A DNA stretch of 64,000 nt from UBA11612 sp963662375 (GTDB taxonomy: Bacteria; Pseudomonadota; Alphaproteobacteria; Rhodospirillales; Rhodospirillaceae). The DNA is taken from positions 248,001 to 312,000 of the forward strand of contig CAXXRP010000010.1 of NCBI GenBank assembly GCA_963662375.2. Reading direction: 5' to 3'. The position numbers and the translations under genes are program-made. This document shows positions 17,998 through 27,161 of this stretch, one piece after another (position 1 is the stretch's first letter; the number at the start of each line of letters is the position of its first letter). Under the pieces are notes generated by a model, which had not been told where the DNA came from, searched no databases, and saw only the letters and a list, made by a program, of their open reading frames with translations.

Positions 17998-18936
17998 TCG
18001 TGGCTGGGAGATCATGATTCAATTAACATTAAAGCGGACAATCAGTGCACAACGCGCCGTTATGTCGCCGGTCTCGAGGGCGATTTCGACGCTTTTGACA
18101 CCAATTGGTCATGGGACACGTATTTCGCCAGAAGCACGACCCATAACTCGACCCGGGCACCGGACAACATCCTCAACGACAAGTTCAACCAGGCGGTTGA
18201 TTCGTTTGTCGATCCGGCTACTGGCGCGACGGTGTGTCGCACGACCCTGACCAACCCCGGCGACGGATGTGTGCCCTATAACGTGTTTGGTATCGATGTG
18301 AATTCAGAGGCGGCCTTCAAATTTGTCGCTGGCACTGAGTATGCGATCACAATCCTGCCGCATGATGTGTTTGTCACCGGCGTCATCGGCGAGCCGTTCG
18401 CGACATGGGCCGGGCCGGTCTCCGTCGCGTTCGGCATTGAACACCACATTGAGAAGGTCAGGGGCATCGAGAGTGATAATGACCTGAACAGGCGTTTCTT
18501 TGCCGGTAACTATCGCGGCACGGACGCCACATTCAATGTGACCGAATGCTACATCGAAACGGTGGTGCCGATGGCCAAGGATGAGACAGTGGCTGAATCG
18601 CTCGAGTTGAACGCCGCCTACCGTGGTACCATCTACAGCGAGGCCGGTTTCGTTTCGACACACAAAGTGGGCGTGAGCTACGCGCCCACGACCGACTTCA
18701 CGCTCGGCGCCACCCGTTCACGGGACATCCGTGCACCGAACCCGGGCGATTTGTTTAATGAGGGCCGAGCCGGCACAGGAACCGTCGATGATTCGTTTAC
18801 CCTTACATCGCCAACGGTGATTACAGCGGAAGTCGGTAACCCGGGCGTCTGCTCGAGAAGGCAGACACGACAGGTGTTGGTATTGTCTTGCAGCCCACTG
18901 ACTTCCCGGGTTCCAGGCCTCCCCTTCTTTTTCTAA
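17998..18936 (+). pseudogene. TonB-dependent receptor, internal fragment
   Basis: About 285 residues of outer-membrane barrel sequence, with alternating strands such as NWSWDTYFARSTTHNS and GVSYAPTTDFTLGATRSRDI and the receptor motif RAPNPGDLFNEG. Both the N-terminal signal and plug and the last strands are missing. Recognisable sequence ends near 18845; the tail to the stop at 18936 looks unrelated. It is joined to the PhoH fragment on its left. Confidence 0.75.
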
Positions 18937-19302
18937 GTCTCTTGTGGTCAAGTGCCGCAATCGGTTCCTCCCCCGGCATGACCGCAAGGCGCCAGTAGGG
19001 GAACAAAAGGCGAAAATTGCCCCACTAAAAGCTGAAAATTGACCAAAAATCCCAGAATCCATTCGAATTGAAAAGATAATGTCCTTGACTGCATCTATAA
19101 TGGTGTCGCTAAGGGCTGGTGTCTGAGCGTGGATACGCCCCAATTTTGGTTTGGTTTGCGCAGGCGGATCTCTGGTTCGTTCGGGGAGCGGACGTCGGCG
19201 CACGATTGATTTGGCGCAAAGACACTATCGCCAGGAACTGAGATGGTCGCGATCATGAAATCCGGATCATCGGGCAAGAAAGAAGGGAAGGGTCGAGTGC
19301 AT
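18937..19302. other. Region upstream of locus A
   Basis: About 365 bases with no supported gene. It must hold the promoter for the DUF1592 gene. An AT-richer stretch runs from about 19000 to 19100. A minus-strand open frame around 18821-19006 has no recognised relatives. Confidence 0.4.
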
Positions 19303-21066
19303 ATGTTTATTAAAGAGTTGGTCCCGTTGTCTCGGGGACATGTTGCGCGCGCGCTTTGCGGAAGCGCGATGGGCCTTGTAGCTGCTTTTGCGCTTGCCAG
19401 TTGCTCTGGACCCGCTTCTCAAGATCAAGACGCGGCATTCGACGCCATGCAGGCGATTATAGCGGGAGAGCCGGAAAGCGAGGGCTCACCGGCACGTCTC
19501 CGGCTTATATCCGCGGAGCAGTATATTAACACGCTCGGCCATGTCTTCGGTCCGGACATCGATTTGGGCTCGAAGTTTCCGCCGCTGCAGCGAACTAATG
19601 GGCTGCTCGCAAACGGCGCCGCGATTGCGGGGGTCACCGCCGGTCAGCTGGAACAGTATCAGCGAACCGCCGCCGGAGTCGCATCCCAGGTCGTGGATGC
19701 CGAACACCGTTATTTCTTGATCCCCTGCAAACCGGCTTCCGATGAGGCCGCCGACAATGAGTGCACGGCTAAATTTCTAGGACGGGTCGGCCGCCTTATG
19801 TACCGGCGGCCCTTGGGCGACGTTCAACTGGACGCAGCGGTGGAAAAGGCAGGGGATGCAGCTGATCGTTTGGAAGATTTTTACGCGGGCATTGCGATCG
19901 CGCTCGAGGGAATGATGATCGGTCCCGAGATGCTGTTTATCGTCGAGACCTCGGAGCCTGACCCAGACCGGCCTGGCCAGCAGCGTCTTGATGCTTATTC
20001 CGTCGCGTCGCGGCTGAGTTTTTTCCTGTGGAATGCCGCGCCGGATAATGCGCTGCTGGACGCTGCTGAAAGCGGCGAGATTCTCACTGCGAAGGGGCGT
20101 GCTCGAGTGGTCGATATGATGCTGGCGAGCCCGCGGCTTGAAGCCGGCATGCGAGCCTTTTTCGACGACATGTATGCCTTTGACGATTTCGACTCCCTTG
20201 CAAAGGATCCTTTGGTTTATCCCTCTTTTACGGGTGTAACGGTGGCGGATGCGCGTGAACAGACGTTGCGAACCGTGGTCGACCACCTGATCACAAAGCA
20301 TCAGGATTACCGGGATCTATACACGACGCGCTCCACGTTCCTTTCGCCGGCCTTGGCGGCTATCTATCAACTTCCCGCCCCTCCTGGCTGGTCAGGGCAC
20401 GAGTTTCCGGAAGGCAGTCCGCGGGCGGGTTTGCTGACGCAGATCAGCTTCCTTGCCGTGCATTCGCATCCTGGCCGCAGCTCGCCAACGCTGCGAGGTA
20501 AGGCATTGCGCGAGTTGCTGCTGTGTCAACCGGTGCCCCGGCCGCCGCCCGACGTGGATTTTACTCTGGTACAGAATCCCAGCTCGAGTTACCCCACGCA
20601 GCGTGATCGTGTTAGCGCACACCTTGAGAATCCGGTTTGCGCGGGATGCCACAAGATCACCGATCCGATGGGCCTCTCGCTCGAGAACTTTGACGGCTCG
20701 GGCCGATATCGCGCAAGTGAGACGGGGACACTGATTGATGCGAGCGGCACCCTTGACGGTAAGGAATTCGGCGATGTTATCGGGTTGGCACAAGCTCTCC
20801 GCGACCATCCGGCGTTGCCATCCTGTCTTGTCGAACGCGTCTTTAGTTACGGCTCAGGTGGAGCTGCATCGCCGGGCGACCGGGCCTTGCTGGGCTACTT
20901 TGCCACGCATTTTGCGACACAGGGCTACAAGCTGCCTGAACTGCTCCGCATGATCACACTCAGCAAAGCTTTTTCAAAGGTTGTTGAAAAACAAGACCCG
21001 TCAGCGCCACCGGCGGAAACTGCAAGCGTGCTGCCGCTGCAGTATGCGGCAGAGCCTTTGAATTAA
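19303..21066 (+). CDS. Locus A: DUF1587/1595/1592/1588/1585 c-type-heme lipoprotein
   Basis: 587 residues from ATG 19303, preceded by AAGGGAAGGG. The N-terminus carries a hydrophobic stretch ending in LASC, a lipobox, so I infer an exported lipoprotein. The domains follow in the order usual for planctomycete-type PSD/PSCyt proteins: DUF1587 (RLRLISAEQYINTLGHVFG), DUF1595 (FLGRVGRLMYRRPL), DUF1592 (ASRLSFFLWNAAPDNALL), DUF1588 with heme motif CAGCH at residues 446-450 followed by KITDPMG, and DUF1585 at the end. An earlier in-frame ATG at 19243 would bury the signal. It is the first gene of locus A, 12 bases from the DUF1552 gene. A heme-bearing redox role is inferred from CxxCH; no substrate is established. 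Confidence 0.9.
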   Translation: MFIKELVPLSRGHVARALCGSAMGLVAAFALASCSGPASQDQDAAFDAMQAIIAGEPESEGSPARLRLISAEQYINTLGHVFGPDIDLGSKFPPLQRTNGLLANGAAIAGVTAGQLEQYQRTAAGVASQVVDAEHRYFLIPCKPASDEAADNECTAKFLGRVGRLMYRRPLGDVQLDAAVEKAGDAADRLEDFYAGIAIALEGMMIGPEMLFIVETSEPDPDRPGQQRLDAYSVASRLSFFLWNAAPDNALLDAAESGEILTAKGRARVVDMMLASPRLEAGMRAFFDDMYAFDDFDSLAKDPLVYPSFTGVTVADAREQTLRTVVDHLITKHQDYRDLYTTRSTFLSPALAAIYQLPAPPGWSGHEFPEGSPRAGLLTQISFLAVHSHPGRSSPTLRGKALRELLLCQPVPRPPPDVDFTLVQNPSSSYPTQRDRVSAHLENPVCAGCHKITDPMGLSLENFDGSGRYRASETGTLIDASGTLDGKEFGDVIGLAQALRDHPALPSCLVERVFSYGSGGAASPGDRALLGYFATHFATQGYKLPELLRMITLSKAFSKVVEKQDPSAPPAETASVLPLQYAAEPLN

Positions 21067-21078
21067 GAGGAGGATGTT

Positions 21079-22416
21079 ATGAACACTCTGAACAGGCGTC
21101 GTGTGCTGGGCGGCATGTTAAACGGTAGTGCGGTTACGGTCGCTTTGCCGCTTCTTAACTGCTTCCTCAATGGCAACGGCACGGCTCTGGCGTCGGGCGA
21201 TCCGATGCCGGTGCGGTTCGGGACTTGGGCCTGGGGTCTTGGGATGGCCGCCAAGATATTCGTTCCAAAAAAAACCGGTCCCAACTTCGATCTGCCCGAG
21301 GAAATTACGGCTCTGAAACCGATTCGCGACCATATTAACATCTTCACCAACGTCACGGCTTTCCGCGATAACTACGAGAACCTTTGCCATTACACTGGTT
21401 GGGTGATCAGCCGGACAGGCAGCGCGCCGAAGGACTCGACCGAAATTCCGGGAGAAACTATCGACGTTACTGTTGCCAATCAGATTAGCCGCACCACGCG
21501 TTTCAAGTCCTTGACCGCGACCTCCACGGGAGATGTTCGTCACACCTATAGCTATGAGAACAGCAACACGCCCAATCCTCCGGAATGGTCGCCGCTGAAG
21601 TTCTACACGCGCCTGTTCGGGCCGGAATTTCCGGATCCAAACGCGGAGAATTTCACGCCGGACCCAAAGGTTATGGTTCGCAGAAGCGTGCTGTCCGGTG
21701 TTATGGACGATACCCACCGCTTGATGCAGAAGGTGGGGGCGGAGGACAAAGCGCGGCTTGATCAATACTTCACCGGGCTGCGCCATTTGGAACAGCAGTT
21801 GGACCAACGGCTGACGAAGCCGGAACCGATCGAGGCCTGCCGCCCTGGCGCCGCGCCCGAGGCCGATCCAGGGATGGGAAAGGCCCAGGAGGTGGTGGCC
21901 GCCCGCCATCGGATCATGACCGAGCTCATGGTCATGGCTTTGGCCTGTGATCAAACTCGCGTTTTCAATATGGCCTATGCCAACGCGGGAGCTTCGACCA
22001 CTAAGCCGGGCTATGAGAAGCCACACCATACCACGACCCACGAAGAACCTGTCGACGAGGTCCTCGGGTATCAACCAACCGCCTCGTGGTTCACGCGGCG
22101 GGCCATGGAGTCCTGGTCTGATTTCGTAAGCGCCTTTGCGAACATGAGGGAAGGTGATGGCACGTTGCTTGACAATGTCCTGATCTACGCCACCACCGAC
22201 CACGGTTATGCACGGACCCATACGCTCGACGGGATGCCGGCCTTCACCGCCGGCCGTGCGGGTGGCCGGGTCAAGACCGGTCTGCACATCGATGCTGGTG
22301 GCACCAGTCATGCTCGCCTCGGCTACACGGCGATGCGTGTCATGGGCGTAGACACGCCCTCGTGGGGTACCAAGAGTAACAACACCTCGAAGGAGATCGG
22401 AGAAATCCTGGTCTAA
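21079..22416 (+). CDS. Locus A: Tat-exported DUF1552 protein
   Basis: 445 residues with an excellent ribosome site (AAGAGGAGG). The N-terminus NRRRVLGGMLNGSAVTVALP has a twin-arginine signal, so the protein is probably folded and exported with a cofactor or metal. The DUF1552 core includes FGTWAWGLGM, HYTGW, THEEPVDE and, near the C-terminus, ATTDHGYARTHTLDGMPAF with GGRVKTGLH. DUF1552, like the related DUF1501, is thought to share the alkaline-phosphatase/sulfatase fold; that is family knowledge and not shown here. It partners with the DUF1592 gene in almost all genomes I recall. Confidence 0.9.
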   Translation: MNTLNRRRVLGGMLNGSAVTVALPLLNCFLNGNGTALASGDPMPVRFGTWAWGLGMAAKIFVPKKTGPNFDLPEEITALKPIRDHINIFTNVTAFRDNYENLCHYTGWVISRTGSAPKDSTEIPGETIDVTVANQISRTTRFKSLTATSTGDVRHTYSYENSNTPNPPEWSPLKFYTRLFGPEFPDPNAENFTPDPKVMVRRSVLSGVMDDTHRLMQKVGAEDKARLDQYFTGLRHLEQQLDQRLTKPEPIEACRPGAAPEADPGMGKAQEVVAARHRIMTELMVMALACDQTRVFNMAYANAGASTTKPGYEKPHHTTTHEEPVDEVLGYQPTASWFTRRAMESWSDFVSAFANMREGDGTLLDNVLIYATTDHGYARTHTLDGMPAFTAGRAGGRVKTGLHIDAGGTSHARLGYTAMRVMGVDTPSWGTKSNNTSKEIGEILV

Positions 22417-22527
22417 GCCGGCGACGTAGGCTTTGCAACCCGTTCGGGAATTGGCCCGGCGGGAGTCGTGAGACCTGCGTACCTTCGGGGTAATGACGCC
22501 TGCAGTCAGTTTGCAAGGGATCTAAGT

Positions 22528-23922
22528 ATGCAGAACCAACGGGATATGGTTAACGGTCTGGCCATTGCGGCGTTGATTGCCGGCATTGGCGCGGCTGCGC
22601 CGGCTAATTCTCAGGAATATTGGCAACGGGCTGACAATCTCGCCACGGAAGACTATGTGAAGGAGCCCATGCCGCCCGGATTTGTGGTCGAGGCCACAGA
22701 GCTGGAGGGGCCGGTTTTCGCGGACTCCCGTGGCCTGACATTGTATAAATGGCAACTCAAGGACTTGCGCAACGGGGACCTTGGTGACCGTAAGGACGCC
22801 GCGTCCACGTGCACTGATGAACTTCAGACGGTGAACACGGGCTTGATGAGTCCCTATCCCGGAGGGTTAGAACTTCCCGATCTCGATACGCGCCCGACCT
22901 GTGCTGCGGTGTGGCCGCCGGTTCTTGCATCCGAGGACTCCGAGCCGGTCGGTAAGTGGACCATTATCGAGCGAGAGGATGGCTCAACACAATGGGCCTA
23001 TGACGGCTTTCCTTTGTACACTTCGGTTTTGGACAGCCAGCCCGGCAATGTTCTCGGCGGCACGAATTTACCGGAAGGAAATGATGGTCCTGCCGTTCGC
23101 ATGCCGGTAGGTCCGCCACCGAACGTCCCGCCGACAGTTACCGTGACTCAACTTACTACTGGCCGGCTGATTGTGAATCATGAGGGTTACTCCGTCTATT
23201 CTTGGGATAAAGACGGTCCTAACAAATCGAACTGTGATTCTGCTTGTCTGCAAGAGTGGGATCCGGTGCTTGCGCCCGAAACTGCTCAGCCCCAAGGCGA
23301 ATGGTCTGTCATCGAGCGCTCGCCGGGCATGAGGCAGTGGACGTTCAGGGAAAAACCCATCTATACGCATATCGCGGACACGCGGTTCCGGAGCTTTTTA
23401 GGCAGCGATGTGCCCGGGTGGCACAATGTTTTCACGCAGCGGGTGCCGGCACCACCGAAGGAGTTCACCATTCAGGATACGCAAATTGGCCATGTTCTTG
23501 CCGATGCGCGCGGCATGTCGATTTATGTCTACAACTGCGGTGATGATGCCTCCGACCAACTTGCCTGTGATCATCCCGGTAGTACGCAAGCTTATCGCCT
23601 CGCGATTTGCGGCGGCGGCGATCCGGAAAAATGCCTCGAGACTTGGCCGTATGTCCTTGCTGCAAAAGACGCCAAGAGCGACAGTCGCATCTGGAGCGTG
23701 ATGGATATTGACCCAAAAACCGGACATTACGCTGCCCCGGGGCAGGCCGATGCACTGCATGTCTGGGCTTATCGCGGCCGGCCGGTTTTCAACTTCGTCG
23801 ACGATCGCCAGGTTGGCGAGACTCGCGGTGACGCCTGGGGCGAATTCTACGGGGACCGCAACGGATACAAGGCATTTTGGCTGAGGGATGATTTTCTCGG
23901 TAACGCCGGGGGGGGACGGTAG
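22528..23922 (+). CDS. Locus A: PF03640 (COG4315) repeat protein A1
   Basis: 464 residues from ATG 22528, with AAGGGA before it. A signal peptide ends around ANSQEYW. Three PF03640-like modules follow, each with an aromatic-rich start, a cysteine pair, a (W)PP/PVL segment and a QWxYxGxPLYT-like end: about residues 55-180 (LYKWQLKD ... QWAYDGFPLYT), 210-300 (YSWDKDG, C-x3-C in SNCDSACLQEW ... REKPIYT) and 325-445 (IYVYNCGDD ... WAYRGRPVFNF). The family is exported and of unknown function. An upstream in-frame start at 22468 would precede the signal with no benefit. Confidence 0.85.
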   Translation: MQNQRDMVNGLAIAALIAGIGAAAPANSQEYWQRADNLATEDYVKEPMPPGFVVEATELEGPVFADSRGLTLYKWQLKDLRNGDLGDRKDAASTCTDELQTVNTGLMSPYPGGLELPDLDTRPTCAAVWPPVLASEDSEPVGKWTIIEREDGSTQWAYDGFPLYTSVLDSQPGNVLGGTNLPEGNDGPAVRMPVGPPPNVPPTVTVTQLTTGRLIVNHEGYSVYSWDKDGPNKSNCDSACLQEWDPVLAPETAQPQGEWSVIERSPGMRQWTFREKPIYTHIADTRFRSFLGSDVPGWHNVFTQRVPAPPKEFTIQDTQIGHVLADARGMSIYVYNCGDDASDQLACDHPGSTQAYRLAICGGGDPEKCLETWPYVLAAKDAKSDSRIWSVMDIDPKTGHYAAPGQADALHVWAYRGRPVFNFVDDRQVGETRGDAWGEFYGDRNGYKAFWLRDDFLGNAGGGR

Positions 23923-23946
23923 CGGCTGCCGCTTAGGGGGCATCTA

Positions 23947-24018
23947 GTGAGGCGTGATCTGACAACGAAAATGGGACGGTCGTCAATTGCGCCGGCTGTG
24001 CTGGCTGCTGTGATGGCC
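23947..24018 (+). pseudogene. 5' remnant of the locus A unknown secreted protein
   Basis: Twenty-four codons starting at GTG 23947 (VRRDLTTKMGRSSIAP...) align codon for codon with the start of the gene at 25509 (MKHDLTAKMGRPSIAP...). After about 24018 similarity is lost and the next PF03640 gene follows. This is the scar of a tandem duplication in which the duplicated copy of the secreted-protein gene was almost wholly deleted. Confidence 0.75.
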
Positions 24019-24092
24019 ATCGAGATTTACCGCGCGGACGGTGTTCGGTCGTGTTAAAAGACCGGGCGATCAGTCTTTATAAGGGTTATGGC

Positions 24093-25478
24093 ATGCGGTT
24101 ACGGTGGGATATGGTGAACGGCTTGGCGGTTGCGGCGTTACTCGCCAGCATCGGCACAGCCGCACCGGCTAATTCTCAAGAGTATTGGCAGCCGGCTGGC
24201 AATCCCACCACGGAAGACTACGTGCGGGAGACGCTGCCGCCGGGATTTAGGGTCGAGGCCACTGAACTTGAGGGGCCGGTTTTTGCCGATTCCGATGGCC
24301 GTACATTGTATAAATGGCAACTCCACGGTCTACGTAATGGCGATCTCGGCGATCGGAAGGATGGCGTTTCCACTTGCAATGACCATCTTTTCACCGAGAA
24401 CTCTGGTTTAATGAGCCCTTATCCGGGTGGCTTTGAGCTTCCCGAACTCGACACGCGCCCGACCTGTACCGCGGTATGGCCGCCGGTTCTTGCAGCCGAG
24501 GACTCCGAGCCGGTCGGCAAGTGGACCATTACCGAGCGCGAGAATGGCTCGAAGCAATGGGCCTATGACGGCTTTCCTTTGTACACATCGGTATTGGACA
24601 GCGAGCCCGGCGATACATTCGGCGGCACCAAGCGAGAGGCCGCAGGCGATGGCCCGGCTGTCCGCACGCCGATGGGCCCCGCGCCGCACGTTCCGCCGAC
24701 GTTTGCAGTGGCTGCCGTTGCAACTGGCCGCATGCTCGTGGACCACGTGGGATATGCCGTTTATACCTCGGATAAAGACGGTTCTAATAAGTCGAACTGC
24801 AGCACTGTTTGTTTGCAAGAATGGAACCCGGTACTCGCGCCCGAGGCGGCGGAGCCTCAAGGCGATTGGTCGGTCATCGAACGTTCGCCGGGTATCAGGC
24901 AGTGGACGTTTAGAGAAAAACCAATCTACACGTATATTGCCGACCCTAGGTTTCGAAGTTTTATGGGCAGTGATGTGCTCGGGTGGCACAACGTTTTCAC
25001 GCAGCAGGTGCCGGCACCGCCGAGGGAATTCACCATTCAGGATGCGCGGATAGGTCATGTTCTTGCCGATGCGCGCGGCATGTCGATTTATGTCTACAAC
25101 TGCGGGGATGATGCCCCGGACCAACTTGCCTGTGATCATCCCGGCACCACGCAGGCCTATCGTCTTGCGATTTGCGGCGGCGGCGACCATGCGAGATGCC
25201 TTGAGACTTGGCCGTATATTCTAGCTGCAAAAGACGCTAAGAGCGACACTCGTGTCTAGAGCGTGATGGATATTGACCCAAAAACCGGACATCGTGCCGT
25301 CCCCGAGCAGGCCGATGCACTTCATGTCTGGGCCTATCGCGGTCGGCCAGTTTACAACTTTGCCGGTGACCGCCGTCCGGGTGATACCGCGGGCGATGCC
25401 TGGGGCGAGTTCTACGGGTACCGCAACGGATACAAGGCATTTTGGCTAAGAGACGATTTTCTCGACAACGCCGGGTGA
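24093..25478 (+). pseudogene. Locus A: PF03640 repeat protein A2, single in-frame TAG
   Basis: A full-length paralogue of A1 over three modules, clearly similar from the signal (MVNGLAVAALLASIG) to the end (GYKAFWLRDDFLDNAG). At 25257-25259 the frame has TAG where A1 has the TGG of RIWSVMDIDPKTGH, so a tryptophan codon became amber. The reading frame continues unchanged for another 73 codons to a normal stop at 25478. Truncation removes the last half-module. ATG 24093 is chosen by alignment with A1. Confidence 0.8.
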
Positions 25479-25508
25479 CGGCAGCGATTGTAGCTCAAGG
25501 AGAGACCT

Positions 25509-26654
25509 ATGAAGCATGATCTGACAGCGAAAATGGGACGGCCGTCAATTGCACCACGTGTGCTGGCTGCCGCGATGACCTTTGCGGCCTGCGGCGCAGG
25601 CAGTGCGACGGCCGAAGACTCCGATGCGGTTGGTCTGAAAGACCGCACAATCGGATACGCAATGACGATGAGGCATTGGGCCATATACCAAACCCCGGAA
25701 GGCAAGGTGGAATGCCCGCAGGGTTTTAATACCGGGCCGCGCGAACAGTTTAAATTATTGTTCCCCGAAGACGGGACAAAGCGGACGCTCCTCGAAACCC
25801 AGCTCGCCCGCGAGAGTGAAGTGTGGCATCCGGGACTCTCCGAAGAGCCGTATCCCTTCTACGAGGTGACTGGAAAAACCTCAATGGGTCTGAACCTCGA
25901 CGGAAAGGTTGACCCCAATGATTTTGCAAGCCCTGACGGTGATAAAGGGATTGACAACCAGCTGTACCGCGCGATCGGGTGCATCGCGAATTTTAGGGGC
26001 CCTGACGGCACCGCCTATCATTTCGAAAACAACTATATGCAACGATTCAATTACAACAGATTTCTGATCGAGTTGACGGGCGTGGACAGCCTGACCAACG
26101 ACGATGAAGTGACGGTGACCACATACCGAGGCCTCGACGGACTGCTGACTGACGCCACCGGCAAGGACTTTATTCCGGGCGGAACGCAGCGCGTAGACAT
26201 GCGCTGGGGCAAGCGGTTCATTCAGAAATTTAGCGGCAAGATCGTCGATGGCATCTTGACCACCGATGCAGCGGACTTGAGCCTCCCGTGGTCAGTAACG
26301 TTCGACACGAATATGATACAATACCTTAAAGACGTGCGATTTAACCTGAGACTCACACCCCAAAGGGCAGAAGGGTTGATGGGCGCGTATGCCGATATCC
26401 ATGATTGGTACTATCATGGGACTGTAGGCTGGTCGACTCACCACCAAAGCTATGGCCAGGAGTCATCGCCATCGATGTACAGGGCGTTTCACCGCTTGGC
26501 TGATGCCTACCCCGACCCTGAAACCGGCGTCAACACAGCCCTCTCAACAGCTATCGACGTAAAATTCACGCAGGTATTCATCCTGCATCCCTCGCAGGAG
26601 GTGGCGTCGAAGGAAGACGAGCGTCCGAACCGTGTGGCGTTAGCCAGCAGGTAA
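25509..26654 (+). CDS. Locus A: conserved secreted protein of unknown family
   Basis: 381 residues with ribosome site AAGGAGAG. The N-terminus has basic residues, then VLAAAMTFAACGAGSATAED, a signal peptide with possible lipobox AAC. No known domain is recognised. It is homologous along its length to the locus B protein at 46501; shared landmarks are ECPQGFN/ECPQGLQ, IDNQLYRAIGC/VDHQMYRVLGC, GKIVDGILTTDA/GKIVDGMLTTDS, and a C-terminal RLADAYPDPETG/RLADGYPNPRTG. Two cysteines are conserved. It always sits with DUF1592, DUF1552 and PF03640 genes here, so it probably works with them in the periplasm or on the surface. Confidence 0.85.
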   Translation: MKHDLTAKMGRPSIAPRVLAAAMTFAACGAGSATAEDSDAVGLKDRTIGYAMTMRHWAIYQTPEGKVECPQGFNTGPREQFKLLFPEDGTKRTLLETQLARESEVWHPGLSEEPYPFYEVTGKTSMGLNLDGKVDPNDFASPDGDKGIDNQLYRAIGCIANFRGPDGTAYHFENNYMQRFNYNRFLIELTGVDSLTNDDEVTVTTYRGLDGLLTDATGKDFIPGGTQRVDMRWGKRFIQKFSGKIVDGILTTDAADLSLPWSVTFDTNMIQYLKDVRFNLRLTPQRAEGLMGAYADIHDWYYHGTVGWSTHHQSYGQESSPSMYRAFHRLADAYPDPETGVNTALSTAIDVKFTQVFILHPSQEVASKEDERPNRVALASR

Positions 26655-26681
26655 CCTGTTAAGCGTTTAACGCGACATGAA

Positions 26682-26709
26682 GGGGGCATCGAACGCTGGA
26701 GATGCCCCC
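26682..26709 (+). terminator. Hairpin after locus A
   Basis: GGGGGCATC, ten-base loop, GATGCCCCC, starting 27 bases after the stop of the last locus A gene. A U-tract is lacking, but the stem is strong and the placement fits the end of the operon. Confidence 0.55.
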
Positions 26710-27161
26710 GTTAGACTGGCGGCCTTTCCAGCCGTTCTTTTCTGAGCCTTGGCGGCGAACGATTTGATGCGGCCAAGACTGTTTGCGGTGGAAAGCTCTT
26801 TATCGCCCCGAACACGGGCGGGGCCGCCCAATTGACGGACCCCGCACATACGAAAACCCAGAGCACAGGGGCCGCCGAAGAGATTGTGCCTGTGATCCTT
26901 CGGCATTTAAGCCGTGACCAGGCAGCCTTCTGAGCGCCGCCACTCAAGCTCTCAACCCGAAAGAAAGCACTCGCCCGCTCATCTGCGGCGAAGGCTACAA
27001 CATTTCGTGAATCATCGAGAGCTTGGTACTCTATGCTGATTTGCTAAGATGTATTTCGGACGCCGGATAGGGTCAGCTTCTGTGCAGGCAATCCATGTAA
27101 CTTTTCGGCCCATGGTGACCACGGCATTAGCGGCAAATCTCTCCAATTTGGGGGCGGGTAT
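26710..27161. other. Region between locus A and abgT-like gene
   Basis: About 450 bases. A plus-strand stop-free run from 26742 to 26933 (ending HLSRDQAAF) has coding-like codon use but no start codon; it may be the 3' end of a lost gene. Nothing else is recognisable. The promoter of the downstream transporter should lie near its right end. Confidence 0.35.

Noticed and set aside
18718..19203. Minus-strand ORF upstream of locus A
   Set aside because: It overlaps the receptor fragment, is Arg/Pro-rich and has no recognisable domain.
21118..22311. Long 397-codon antisense ORF over the locus A DUF1552 gene
   Set aside because: It mirrors a well supported DUF1552 gene, is Arg/Gly/His-rich, and has no ribosome site or family similarity.
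24408..25190. 260-codon antisense ORF over PF03640 A2
   Set aside because: Shadow of the plus-strand gene; equivalent partial shadows occur over A1, which shows that it comes from codon bias.
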